Shown piece after piece: positions 8,609 to 17,527 of a stretch of 57,252 bases of DNA. Source of the DNA: Carboxylicivirga caseinilyticus. Its GTDB lineage: Bacteria; Bacteroidota; Bacteroidia; Bacteroidales; Marinilabiliaceae. The position numbers were made by a program, and so were the translations under genes. Within the stretch, counting starts at the first letter, position 1; every line of letters begins with the position of its first letter. The stretch lies in NCBI GenBank assembly GCA_025499705.1, contig JAFMVE010000039.1, positions 1 through 57,252 of the forward strand, given 5' to 3'. The notes beneath the pieces were generated by a model, which saw only the letters and a program-made list of their open reading frames with translations, did no database searches and was not told the origin of the DNA.

Positions 8609-10537
8609 TTAATTTAAGGGGATAATCCTGGCAGCAAAACCACCCCTTCGAAGCATATTTACATTAAGAACCGAATTACTGTCAATTACTAGATGCTTTA
8701 TAGAAAAAGCTTGATCGTGCTCTCCATCTGAGATTAGTGTTAGTTTGTATGTTTTACCAATTGTTAGGAAATCAAATTGAACAGTTTGATTTTTTTCCTT
8801 CGAATCAGAATTAATACTCCCCACATACCAATCATTACCTTTGCGGCGTGCTAAAACGGAAAATTGTCCCGGATAGCCATCCTGCAATTTAGTATCGTCC
8901 CAACTACAAGGTACAGTTCTCAGAAAATTTTTAACAGCATAAGGTAATCGGTAATACCCTTCAGGACGATCAGCCAAGTGCTGAATACTGGATTCAAATA
9001 TCACACTTAAAGCTAATTCATGTCCATAAGAAGTGATATGAGGATATTGTGAATTGGTGAAAGTTACCGGAGTATAATCCATTGAACCGACAACATTTCG
9101 CGTAAATGGCAAAGTAGTATTATGTTCAGGTGCTGTTGTAGTAAACTCCGGACCATTATTATACCATTCGGCACCGCGAACTCCCTCATAAGTCATCAGG
9201 TGTGGATAAGTTCGCTGCCATCCACGTGGCACAAGACATCCATGAAAATACACCATTATTTCAAAACGGGCTGCATCTTCGAGTATATCCAGGTAATAGT
9301 TAATCATATTTTGCTTTTCACTTTCAAAAAAATCAACTTTTACACCTGCAATTCCCATCTCTTTCAGTTTCCTAAACTCAGCCATTCGGTTCTCGTGAGT
9401 AAGCATCCTATCCTTAGGAGTTGCACCAACCCATGTATGATCGCCACCAGAATTATACCAAATCAGAGGTTTCAAACCAAGAGAGTGAATATAAGTCAAT
9501 GCATCATTCAGATCACCTCCATTACTCATTGCATCCCATTCCCAATCGAGTAATGTATAAGGCCATCCCATATCAGCAGCCAAATCAGCAAATTTACATA
9601 TAACCTGATAGTCTTTGGTGCCATGATTATCCGACCAATAATTCCAGGAAGACAAACCCGGTTTAATCCAGCTTGTATCCTTTATGACTGAAGGAGATGA
9701 TATGTCATCAATCAGGGTTGATTCAACAATATCGGCCAAACTACCAACAATAATACTTCTCCAGGGGGATTTCCAGGGTAACGTTATTGACGGAGATATG
9801 TGGCCTGTACCTCTGCCATTCCAATCATCAGGAAAAGTGAGTTTATAAACATTTCCATCTCCAAAATTTGTTAATTTGGTTCCGCAGTAGTTTCGATCAA
9901 GATCTGCTTCATGAATCAGAAACCAACAATCGCTGTCCTGACACTGAAAAAGTGCCGGATAGCACCAATCCTGTTGTATACTGCCATCCATCTGGCAGGA
10001 ATAAAGCCCTTCGTTTGCCGGATTAAATTTCTCTAACCACCTTTTGGTACTATCTGAAACAGAATAAGCTGTTAATTCATCATTTATAATATAGCTACCT
10101 TCTTTATCCGGAAATTCATACCGAAAAGCAACCCCATCATTATAAACTCTTAAAAACAGATTCATTTTCGATTTTTGTGGAGTTACAAAAGTCACAAGTA
10201 CCTCATTACCTTCATTTGTTCTATTAGAACGCTTTCCGTGCATCGAATGATAGTCTTCATACAAGGTATGTATCTTACTCGTTTTAACCAGTTTTAATTC
10301 TTTTGCAAATACCTGATCATTTCGAACCAAACCCAAATCAATGCGGGGAATTATTTCACTATAATTCTCTCCAACAAGATATCCAACTTTTAAATACCAT
10401 TTACAACAGTCACTTTTTCGGTCATTTATTAATTGAACTTGAATTTTTTTGTCGGGAGAATTAATAACAAATGCACTAGCAGAAGTATTAACAACACCCA
10501 GAAGTAGGAAAATAATCAAGGTATTTAAAAGTCTCAT
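8609..10537 (-). CDS. GH97 retaining alpha-galactosidase-type enzyme
   Basis: This is a secreted enzyme with a signal peptide of about 22 residues. The GH97 N-terminal beta-supersandwich (about 23-290) precedes the barrel (about 295-560) and a C-terminal beta domain. The motif GVKVDFFESEKQ carries D402 where retaining GH97 alpha-galactosidases have the nucleophilic Asp; inverting SusB-type enzymes have Gly there. E451 and E457 in TYEGVRGAEW are candidates for acid/base and calcium binding. It lies 36 bases after the GH3 gene. Removal of terminal alpha-galactose or a related alpha-linked sugar from arabinoxylan side chains is inferred. The second GH97 (50198-52147) is distant in sequence and probably has another specificity. 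Confidence 0.9.
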   Translation of the reverse strand: MRLLNTLIIFLLLGVVNTSASAFVINSPDKKIQVQLINDRKSDCCKWYLKVGYLVGENYSEIIPRIDLGLVRNDQVFAKELKLVKTSKIHTLYEDYHSMHGKRSNRTNEGNEVLVTFVTPQKSKMNLFLRVYNDGVAFRYEFPDKEGSYIINDELTAYSVSDSTKRWLEKFNPANEGLYSCQMDGSIQQDWCYPALFQCQDSDCWFLIHEADLDRNYCGTKLTNFGDGNVYKLTFPDDWNGRGTGHISPSITLPWKSPWRSIIVGSLADIVESTLIDDISSPSVIKDTSWIKPGLSSWNYWSDNHGTKDYQVICKFADLAADMGWPYTLLDWEWDAMSNGGDLNDALTYIHSLGLKPLIWYNSGGDHTWVGATPKDRMLTHENRMAEFRKLKEMGIAGVKVDFFESEKQNMINYYLDILEDAARFEIMVYFHGCLVPRGWQRTYPHLMTYEGVRGAEWYNNGPEFTTTAPEHNTTLPFTRNVVGSMDYTPVTFTNSQYPHITSYGHELALSVIFESSIQHLADRPEGYYRLPYAVKNFLRTVPCSWDDTKLQDGYPGQFSVLARRKGNDWYVGSINSDSKEKNQTVQFDFLTIGKTYKLTLISDGEHDQAFSIKHLVIDSNSVLNVNMLRRGGFAARIIPLN

Positions 10538-10573
10538 CCCTTTACTTAAAAACAGTTAAGTTAATCTGATAAC

Positions 10574-13171
10574 TTATAAAACGGAAATTCTAATTTTCTT
10601 TAGATCTTCCTCTTTTGAACTATTTCCATAATAAACTTCGTACTCACCTTTGGTAACTGTCATTTTTCTCTGTGACCAATCGTAGAACTCAAATGATGAT
10701 GGAGGTAATACTATTTTAGCCTTGATCGTTTGGCCTTTTGCCAGTTCAACCCGTTCATAAGCTCTCAGGCTTTTAAGGGGTCCATCCATATCGTTAACTT
10801 TGCGTATATAAACCTGTAAAATCTCAGTTCCACTGCGTTGCCCCACATTGGATACAGGAATTGACAGTTCAACCAATTCATTGGGCTGAATAATGTTTTT
10901 GTCGGCTTTAGCCTCTCCAATATTGAATTGAGTATAACTTAAACCAAACCCAAACGGAAACAGAGCTTCAGTTGTATAACGATAGGTTTTTCCTTTCATT
11001 GAATAATCCTCGAAATCACCCAGCTTTTCAGAGTCTTCATAGAAAGTTACAGGTAACTTTCCTGAAGGGTTATAATCGCCAAACAACACGTCAGCAACCG
11101 CCAGACCACCCGATTCGCCCGGATACCAGGCCTGTAAAATGGCATCGCAACTCTCTGTTTCAGGAGCCAATGCAATAGCCGATCCTGAGCAATTCACGAA
11201 AATCACTTTTTTGCCTGCTTCTTTCAAAGCCTTCAGACAATTACGCTGTACTGATGGTAGTTCGATATTTGTTCGGTCTCCACCTTTAAAACCTGGATAA
11301 TTAACCGGCATTTCTTCTCCTTCAAGGTTACCGGATAATCCTCCAACAAAAATCACATCATCAACTCCTTTTAACTTATTGATCAGGTTTGTATAATCAA
11401 CATCTATTTCTTTACCAAAGTCAAATTCAATATTAGCCTGCCAGTTATTTGACTGATTATAGAGAATTTGAATTTTATATTTCTGTCCGGCCTCAACCTT
11501 AAAAGGTATTCGTGATGCCAACGTTCTCCAGTTGTTATACTTTTTGATTGTTTCTCCATTAACCAATAATTCAAAATAACCTGTTGCGCCACCCTTAAAA
11601 ACAATTTCTTCACTGACCTTTGGAACGAAATCGGTTTCGTAAATGGCCGAAAAGCCCTCCAACTTTACACCGGATGCAAATTCGTGCTGACCCGCAGTGG
11701 TCATTTTAATCGGATTTACAATTTGCTGGGTTGTTACAATATCACCTTCCCGGTTTGGATTATTCCAATAAATTGCTTTAAATCCGGGTTTACCATCAAC
11801 CGAACACTGACCAAAGTAACTAACGGTTACCTTGTCTTCAACCAGGTCACAAGCTTTATCATATAATATTTTGTCTGCTGCAATTTTTGTTTGTATTCCA
11901 TCGAGAATAGAAATGGTACGCACAGGAGTACCATTATAATTTCCCCATAACATAGGTTTGTCATTCGCATTAGGACCAATAACAGCTATCTTTTTATGTT
12001 TCTTTGACAGAGGTAAAACATTGTTTTTATTCTGCAGAAGAGTCATGCTTTGCCTTGCCATGTCAAGGGCTAGCTGACGATGTTTCTCATTGTTAAGAAC
12101 TGATGCAGGAATTTGCGCCCAAGGTACAATCGAATCATTATCGAAATCACCAAGATCAAAACGACCAACCAAAACACGCATCAGACTTTTGTCAATATCT
12201 TCCTCTTTTATCAAATCACGTTCAACAGCTTCGGGAAGGTTCTTAAATGGGTAATTCTCCCATACGCATTCAACATCGGTACCCGAGAGAACTGCTTTAG
12301 AAGCAGCATGAACAGCATCGGAAGATACATTATGAGTCGTAAAGAAGTCGGTTATTGCACCACAATCTGATACAACCAAATATTTGAATCCCCATTCATC
12401 ACGCAGTATTCTTTGCAACAAACGCGTATTTCCACAGCAAGGTTCATCATCTATTCGTTGATAGGCACACATCACCTGTCTGACATCAGCCTCCTGAACC
12501 AAAGCTTTAAAAGCGGGCATATATGTTTCATACAACTCGCGCGGATTAACATTATTCAAATTCAACTCATGACGACTCCATTCGGGACCTGAATGGACAG
12601 CATAATGTTTTGCACAAGCCAGCAATTTGCGATATTTTGCATCTTCAGGTCCCTGTAATCCTTTTATTACTGCAACCCCCATGCGTGAAGTAAGGTATGG
12701 GTCTTCCCCATAAGTTTCTTGTCCACGCCCCCAGCGAGGGTCACGAAAAATATTAACATTAGGCGTCCAAACCGATAGACTTAAGAAACGTTTATTTTCA
12801 TTACCGGCTCGTATCCATTGATGATACTTTGCCCTCGCTTCATCCGAAACTGCATCATATATATGGTACAATAATTTATCGTTGAAAGAGGCTGCCATTC
12901 CAATGGGCTCCGGAAAAACCGTAACACTATCATTATTCGCATAACCATGCAGAGCTTCGCTCCACCAGTTGAACCGTTTTACTCCGAATTCAGGAATCGG
13001 ATCTGACTGGTCGCACATCAGGGTTGCCTTTTCTTCAAGTGTCAGTCTGGAAATCAAATCTTTTGCCCGTTCTTCAGAACTCAGGTTGGGATTTTGATAT
13101 GGAAACTGGGCTTTCACTGACAAAGCAGAGAAAACCATAGCCGCCACTAAAATTCGCCTAATGTAATTCAT
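10574..13171 (-). CDS. GH3 beta-xylosidase with inserted PA14 domain
   Basis: This periplasmic retaining exo-enzyme is expected to release xylose from xylo-oligosaccharides. The signal peptide covers about residues 1-21 (cleavage after VKA). The GH3 N-terminal barrel contains WGRGQETYGEDPYL (147-160), KHY and the nucleophile D269 in VVSDCGAITDFF. The alpha/beta sandwich is interrupted by a PA14-like domain (about 460-595, from FKAIYWNNPNREGDI), and a fibronectin III-like domain closes the protein. At 865 aa it has the usual length for the PA14-containing GH3 xylosidases of this phylum. It sits 40 bases behind a GH43 gene. Beta-glucosidase activity is possible but less likely given the locus. 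Confidence 0.92.
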   Translation of the reverse strand: MNYIRRILVAAMVFSALSVKAQFPYQNPNLSSEERAKDLISRLTLEEKATLMCDQSDPIPEFGVKRFNWWSEALHGYANNDSVTVFPEPIGMAASFNDKLLYHIYDAVSDEARAKYHQWIRAGNENKRFLSLSVWTPNVNIFRDPRWGRGQETYGEDPYLTSRMGVAVIKGLQGPEDAKYRKLLACAKHYAVHSGPEWSRHELNLNNVNPRELYETYMPAFKALVQEADVRQVMCAYQRIDDEPCCGNTRLLQRILRDEWGFKYLVVSDCGAITDFFTTHNVSSDAVHAASKAVLSGTDVECVWENYPFKNLPEAVERDLIKEEDIDKSLMRVLVGRFDLGDFDNDSIVPWAQIPASVLNNEKHRQLALDMARQSMTLLQNKNNVLPLSKKHKKIAVIGPNANDKPMLWGNYNGTPVRTISILDGIQTKIAADKILYDKACDLVEDKVTVSYFGQCSVDGKPGFKAIYWNNPNREGDIVTTQQIVNPIKMTTAGQHEFASGVKLEGFSAIYETDFVPKVSEEIVFKGGATGYFELLVNGETIKKYNNWRTLASRIPFKVEAGQKYKIQILYNQSNNWQANIEFDFGKEIDVDYTNLINKLKGVDDVIFVGGLSGNLEGEEMPVNYPGFKGGDRTNIELPSVQRNCLKALKEAGKKVIFVNCSGSAIALAPETESCDAILQAWYPGESGGLAVADVLFGDYNPSGKLPVTFYEDSEKLGDFEDYSMKGKTYRYTTEALFPFGFGLSYTQFNIGEAKADKNIIQPNELVELSIPVSNVGQRSGTEILQVYIRKVNDMDGPLKSLRAYERVELAKGQTIKAKIVLPPSSFEFYDWSQRKMTVTKGEYEVYYGNSSKEEDLKKIRISVL

Positions 13172-13211
13172 TGATAATTATTTAAGTACACCTTTCTTTC
13201 TCAAACAAACA

Positions 13212-14960
13212 TTAATCAACAATGGCATCATTAGCCGATGTTGCATACAAGCCTAACAAACAACCGGTAAACCCACCGGCTACATCTGTTGATAGAATAT
13301 CTCCCGATACAACTCCACCTAAGTTTGTTAAATCACTATCGTTGGTTGAATACGAAAAATCATAATTATCACCCTTTGCCGAAACTTGTAAACCGATCGG
13401 TTTTGATATGTCAATTTTTGTTGAAGCAAGTACTTCAGAATTTACTTCTTTTGCAAAACGTTGTTTACTATTTCTTTGCAAAAGCAGATAGTAATCATTG
13501 CCTTTCTTTGTGACACCAAAAACATAATTGGAATGTTCGTTTTGCAAACAAACAATACCAGCCAAATCCTTTTCATTATTAGGCTTATAACTCATGGTAA
13601 CACTATATGAAAAATTCTTATGCATTTGACGATAGAACAATGTGGAAGTAGGTTTCACTTCTTTAATGTTGTTTTCAAATGGTTTAATTCGAATTCCACT
13701 AGCTGCCTTTTCTAAGAAATTCTCGCGAGGTCCTCTTAATCCAATCCACCTGTAATCTAATTGTTCGCCTGAGAAATCCTCTTTATAAGTAAAGTTACCA
13801 TTTGGGAAGAATTCACCTTGTCCGGTTTTATTCTCAACTCCCTCTGGTAGTTGTAATTTAGGCTCCATTGGAATCAATCCGTTTTCAAAAACAGGCCATT
13901 CACCCGACCAGTCAACGGGTAAGATAAAGGTTTCACGACCAGTATTTACACGCTGCTTTTCATTAGGGCGGATTGCTAAAAACACCCCATAATGCTTTCC
14001 ATCCGGACCTTCAATAATATCGGCATGACCAGCCCAATCCACTTTATTTGCACGAACTCTATTAAAATACCTTTGTGTAAGAATTGGATTATTAGGAGCC
14101 GGGATGTAGGGACCTTTGGGATTATCTGCTTTGAATATAACTTCGCTATGCCAACCTCCGGTTCCACCTTCGGCACACATCAAATAATATTTGCCATCTT
14201 TTTTATAAATATGCGGTGCTTCAATCCAAATTGGTTTTTTAGCCAAATCAACACCTCCATCTACAATAATCTTATCAGTTCCTTCAATTATTTGATCATT
14301 TTCGATATCGTACTCCCAAATTTTGATCACACGATGACCAACATATAATTCTTTACCCTGGTCAGGGGCATCATTGTGCACAACATAAGCCTTACCGTCA
14401 TCATCAAAGAAGATCGATGGGTCAATACCATCAAATTTTAATTTGATAGGATCACTCCAATTCTTTTTCAAAGGATCCTTGGTTTTTACAATAAAGTTAC
14501 CCAAACCACCGGTAAATCCGGTGGTAATCATGTAAAAAGTATCATTATAGCTGTTGTAGGTAATACCAGGGGCATATATTCCGGCACTAATACCACAGTC
14601 GGATACATCAAGTTGTGATTCACGGTTTAACACTCCACCAAGGTCTGTCCAGTTGACCAGATCTTTAGAATGAAAAATCGGAACCCCCGGAAACATGGCA
14701 AATGATGAACAAACCATAAAATAATCGTCACCTTTTTTAGCTATGGCCGGGTCGGGGTAACAGCCTTGCAGGATTGGATTATAAAACTCATTCTCTTTTA
14801 AGGGGTTGTTACTATACACTTCGTCTGTACCCTCATAAGTAAAGGCTGAAAAGACTGGGGCATTCGTCACTTTATCTTTCTTCACCGGTTGTTTCGCATA
14901 TACATTCAAAGTTATTAGTAATGCAATTAGTGTCCATATTGTCTGCCGGGTATTCTTCAT
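13212..14960 (-). CDS. GH43 arabinofuranosidase/xylosidase with C-terminal beta-sandwich
   Basis: This secreted inverting GH43 has a signal peptide of about 22 residues. The five-bladed propeller (about 58-365) has the catalytic triad D70 (CYPDPA), D180 (DGIDPSIFF) and E247 (IWIEAPH). A C-terminal concanavalin-like module (about 390-582) is typical of GH43 xylosidases and arabinofuranosidases. It is a clear relative of the GH43 at 39833-41551: the same domain order, a similar length, and a shared NPIL-G-Y-DP start and IWIE-PHIYK blocks. Removal of alpha-L-arabinofuranose from xylan is the most likely activity. It is the first gene after the terminator at 15261-15307, so it probably opens the transcript that continues to GH31. 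Confidence 0.92.
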   Translation of the reverse strand: MKNTRQTIWTLIALLITLNVYAKQPVKKDKVTNAPVFSAFTYEGTDEVYSNNPLKENEFYNPILQGCYPDPAIAKKGDDYFMVCSSFAMFPGVPIFHSKDLVNWTDLGGVLNRESQLDVSDCGISAGIYAPGITYNSYNDTFYMITTGFTGGLGNFIVKTKDPLKKNWSDPIKLKFDGIDPSIFFDDDGKAYVVHNDAPDQGKELYVGHRVIKIWEYDIENDQIIEGTDKIIVDGGVDLAKKPIWIEAPHIYKKDGKYYLMCAEGGTGGWHSEVIFKADNPKGPYIPAPNNPILTQRYFNRVRANKVDWAGHADIIEGPDGKHYGVFLAIRPNEKQRVNTGRETFILPVDWSGEWPVFENGLIPMEPKLQLPEGVENKTGQGEFFPNGNFTYKEDFSGEQLDYRWIGLRGPRENFLEKAASGIRIKPFENNIKEVKPTSTLFYRQMHKNFSYSVTMSYKPNNEKDLAGIVCLQNEHSNYVFGVTKKGNDYYLLLQRNSKQRFAKEVNSEVLASTKIDISKPIGLQVSAKGDNYDFSYSTNDSDLTNLGGVVSGDILSTDVAGGFTGCLLGLYATSANDAIVD

Positions 14961-15260
14961 TGTCTACAATATTTTTTTATTACAAATTATTATTCAGAAA
15001 GCCACATTTGCCGAAGCTATTAATGGAAGTATTGAATATCTATCTTACCAAATACACAAACCTCATTTGGAGTAAAACTAATTGATAGAAAGAGGTTACT
15101 ATTTAAATCCTAGATATTCCATCTATAATTTCGGATATTTCGTTTGAAGTTCGCTTTAAAACATTGACCACGTACAATTATTGCTAAAGAATCATTAAGG
15201 AGAATATATATCAGAAAGAGTATAATAAAGTTATGATGCCAATTAAACCTTATGATAAAA
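14961..15260. other. Intergenic region, probable promoter of the GH43-GH3-GH97-GH95-GH31 unit
   Basis: No gene is visible. On the plus strand the segment holds GGTTACTATTTAAAT at about 15094-15108, closely resembling GGTTACTAACTATTTAAAT upstream of xusA (about 39813-39831). No exact Bacteroidota -7 box (TAnnTTTG) was found on the minus strand. Confidence 0.35.
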
Positions 15261-15307
15261 AAACCTTCTAATCCACGACCATTAAAGTCGCTTAGATTAG
15301 AAGGTTT
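15261..15307 (-). terminator. Strong terminator after the cytoplasmic GH43 gene
   Basis: Arms AAACCTTCTAATC and GATTAGAAGGTTT pair perfectly (13 bases). An inner CGAC/GTCG stem gives a longer compound hairpin. On the minus strand it is followed by a run of seven T. It lies 40 bases past the GH43 stop at 15347 and closes the GH2-to-GH43 operon. Confidence 0.85.
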
Positions 15308-15346
15308 CTGCTTTACTCCTTTATTAATTTCATTGCATAGATAAAA

Positions 15347-16315
15347 CTAGATCATTCCATTGATAGTTTCAATCTGACCACCTTTGTCGTACTGCAGTTC
15401 AATTACTTTTAAGCTTCGTAACCAGGTTTTGCCACCAGATGGAACACAATCGTGATAAAACAAGTACCATTTCTCTTTAAACTCAACAATACAATGATGT
15501 GTGGTCCAACCAACTACTGGCGTTAAAATAACCCCTTGATAGGTAAATGGCCCATACGGATTATCACCGATGGCATAGCACAGTTTGTGAGTATCTCCGG
15601 TTGAGTAGGAGAAATAGTACTTACCCTGGTACTTGTGCATCCACGATGCCTCAAAAAAACGGCGATCGTGGTCACCTGCAGAAATTACATCACCTTTTTC
15701 ATCCAGAATAATCACTTCCTTGGGTTCTTCGCCAAACTCGAGCATATCATCACTCAACTTCACAACCCTCGATGGCAATGCCGGTTCATCATCATTAGGC
15801 TCATGTCCGCATTCAATGGCTTTATTGTTTCTGTATCGCTGCAATTGTCCACCCCACAAACCACCAAAATACATGTAATGCACACCATCTTCATCTTCGA
15901 ATACACAAGGGTCAATTGAATAACTTCCTTTCATTGGGGCTTCCTGGGCAATAAAAGGACCTTCAGGTTTATCACTAACTGCCACTCCAATGCGGAAAAT
16001 GTCGGTTTTATCCTTTACCGGAAAATATAGATAATATCTTCCGTTTTTATAGGCTGCATCACAATCCCACAACTGGCGGCCTGCCCATGGAATGTCTTTT
16101 ACATCCAGACCAACCCCATGATCAGTCACTACTCCTTCAATATCATCCATCGAAAAGATATGATAATCGCGCATATCAAAGTGATCACCATTATCGTTTT
16201 CGGGTATGCCCGACTCAACGTCGTGTGAAGGATAAATATATAACTTGCCATTAAACACATGTACAGCCGGATCGGCAGTGTATAAATGAGGTACAAGGTA
16301 TCTTGGTTCTTTCAT
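15347..16315 (-). CDS. Cytoplasmic GH43 (subfamily 1-like) beta-xylosidase/arabinofuranosidase
   Basis: This 322-residue single-domain GH43 has no signal peptide (it starts MKEPRYLVPHLYTADPAVHV), so it acts in the cytoplasm. The triad is D15 (TADPAV), D135 (YSIDPCVF) and E222 (RRFFEASWMHKY). The compact propeller without a C-terminal sandwich fits GH43 subfamily 1 enzymes of Bacteroidota xylan loci. It lies 29 bases behind the GH10 gene and two genes behind the symporter. That order, symporter-GH10-GH43, recalls the xyn cluster of Prevotella bryantii (from memory). Its likely task is to hydrolyse short (arabino)xylo-oligosaccharides after uptake. Confidence 0.92.
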   Translation of the reverse strand: MKEPRYLVPHLYTADPAVHVFNGKLYIYPSHDVESGIPENDNGDHFDMRDYHIFSMDDIEGVVTDHGVGLDVKDIPWAGRQLWDCDAAYKNGRYYLYFPVKDKTDIFRIGVAVSDKPEGPFIAQEAPMKGSYSIDPCVFEDEDGVHYMYFGGLWGGQLQRYRNNKAIECGHEPNDDEPALPSRVVKLSDDMLEFGEEPKEVIILDEKGDVISAGDHDRRFFEASWMHKYQGKYYFSYSTGDTHKLCYAIGDNPYGPFTYQGVILTPVVGWTTHHCIVEFKEKWYLFYHDCVPSGGKTWLRSLKVIELQYDKGGQIETINGMI

Positions 16316-16344
16316 TCTGAATAATTTTAAATTTTTTCTTATAC

Positions 16345-17487
16345 TTACTTCGTCTGCTTAGCCAAATCAATCAGTTTTCCTACTATGGATTTTGGTTGAT
16401 TTTCCCGGTCAAATAACAAAGGATAATCTGTACGTCCTCTAACTGGAAAATTGTTTTTCCACGATATTCTGTCATTGACACCCCAAAGCGTTACCCTTGT
16501 TATATCATCAGAATGTTTTAAAAACAGATTAAAAAATTCAACCATGCGCGAATCCCACTCATTTTGCTTTTCCAGTGGAACTATTCCATCTTCATATGGA
16601 TTTATTTCTTTGCGATATTCGAAATTTGTGGATATATCAGCACCTAAATCGCCAAAACTCGGATTGGGTAGAATAGACATATCCAATTCTGTCACCATTA
16701 CTTTCATGCCCTCATTGGCATAGGCCATTATGGCTTCTTCATATTCCTCGATAGATGGACCACTCATTCCAATGTGTCCCTGCATGCCTATTCCGTCAAT
16801 ACGTATTCCATCAGCCTTAAACTTTTTAATCATTGCCACTATTGCATCGCGCCTTCCCGGGTACCATTCGTTGTAATCGTTGTAATACAACTCTGCATCA
16901 GGGTCGGCTTCGTGGGCAAACTGAAAGGCCAACTTGATGAAATCCTCTCCGACAATCTGATAAAATTTGCTTTTACGAAATGAGCCATCTTCAACAATCG
17001 CCTCATTTACTACATCCCAACCTTTAATTCTACCTTTATAACGCCCCACTACTGTTTCAATATGTGTTTTCATGCGGCCGATTAAAACCTCACGTGAAAC
17101 ATCATTTCCCAAACTATCGGTAAAAAACCATTTAGGAGCCTGCGAATGCCATATCAAGCAATGACCGGTGATGAACATGTTGTGTTGCTCACCAAAATCA
17201 ACAAACTTATCGGCCAGTGAAAAATCAAATACTCCTTCTTCCGGTTGTATTTCTCCACTTTTCATACAATTCTCGGCAACGATGGCATTAAAATGTTCTT
17301 TTGTCACATTTAAGGAAGCGGTATCACGACCCGTAATTTGCCATTCATTAAGAGCTGTACCAATATAGAATTTACCAGTAAAGGCATCTTTCAGCATTTC
17401 CTTATTTGCTTGCTGTGGTCCGTTACAGGCAATCAATTGCAACACTGCAAGAACAAGTAATAACGGTTTATATTTCACTTTTTTCAT
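16345..17487 (-). CDS. GH10 endo-beta-1,4-xylanase lipoprotein
   Basis: This is a retaining endo-xylanase of 380 aa with a lipobox (C21 in LQLIACNG). A single GH10 barrel runs from about 30 to 375. The acid/base is E162 in WDVVNEAI and the nucleophile E267 in VMVTELDMSI. Conserved GHCLIWHSQAPKWF (108-121) forms the subsite-1 region. It has no binding module, unlike the larger GH10 at 26583-28730. It lies between the symporter (40 bases upstream) and the cytoplasmic GH43, which suggests a periplasmic enzyme that trims imported oligosaccharides. The lipid anchor could also place it on the surface; sequence alone does not settle the side. Confidence 0.94.
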   Translation of the reverse strand: MKKVKYKPLLLVLAVLQLIACNGPQQANKEMLKDAFTGKFYIGTALNEWQITGRDTASLNVTKEHFNAIVAENCMKSGEIQPEEGVFDFSLADKFVDFGEQHNMFITGHCLIWHSQAPKWFFTDSLGNDVSREVLIGRMKTHIETVVGRYKGRIKGWDVVNEAIVEDGSFRKSKFYQIVGEDFIKLAFQFAHEADPDAELYYNDYNEWYPGRRDAIVAMIKKFKADGIRIDGIGMQGHIGMSGPSIEEYEEAIMAYANEGMKVMVTELDMSILPNPSFGDLGADISTNFEYRKEINPYEDGIVPLEKQNEWDSRMVEFFNLFLKHSDDITRVTLWGVNDRISWKNNFPVRGRTDYPLLFDRENQPKSIVGKLIDLAKQTK

Positions 17488-17527
17488 TTTGTCTGTGTTT
17501 TATTGAATTACTGTTATTTTATTGTTT

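Noticed and set aside
9122-9553. A 143-codon plus-strand frame
   Set aside because: It is antisense to the conserved GH97 barrel, including the catalytic region, and is Cys/His/Ile-rich as expected of a shadow frame.
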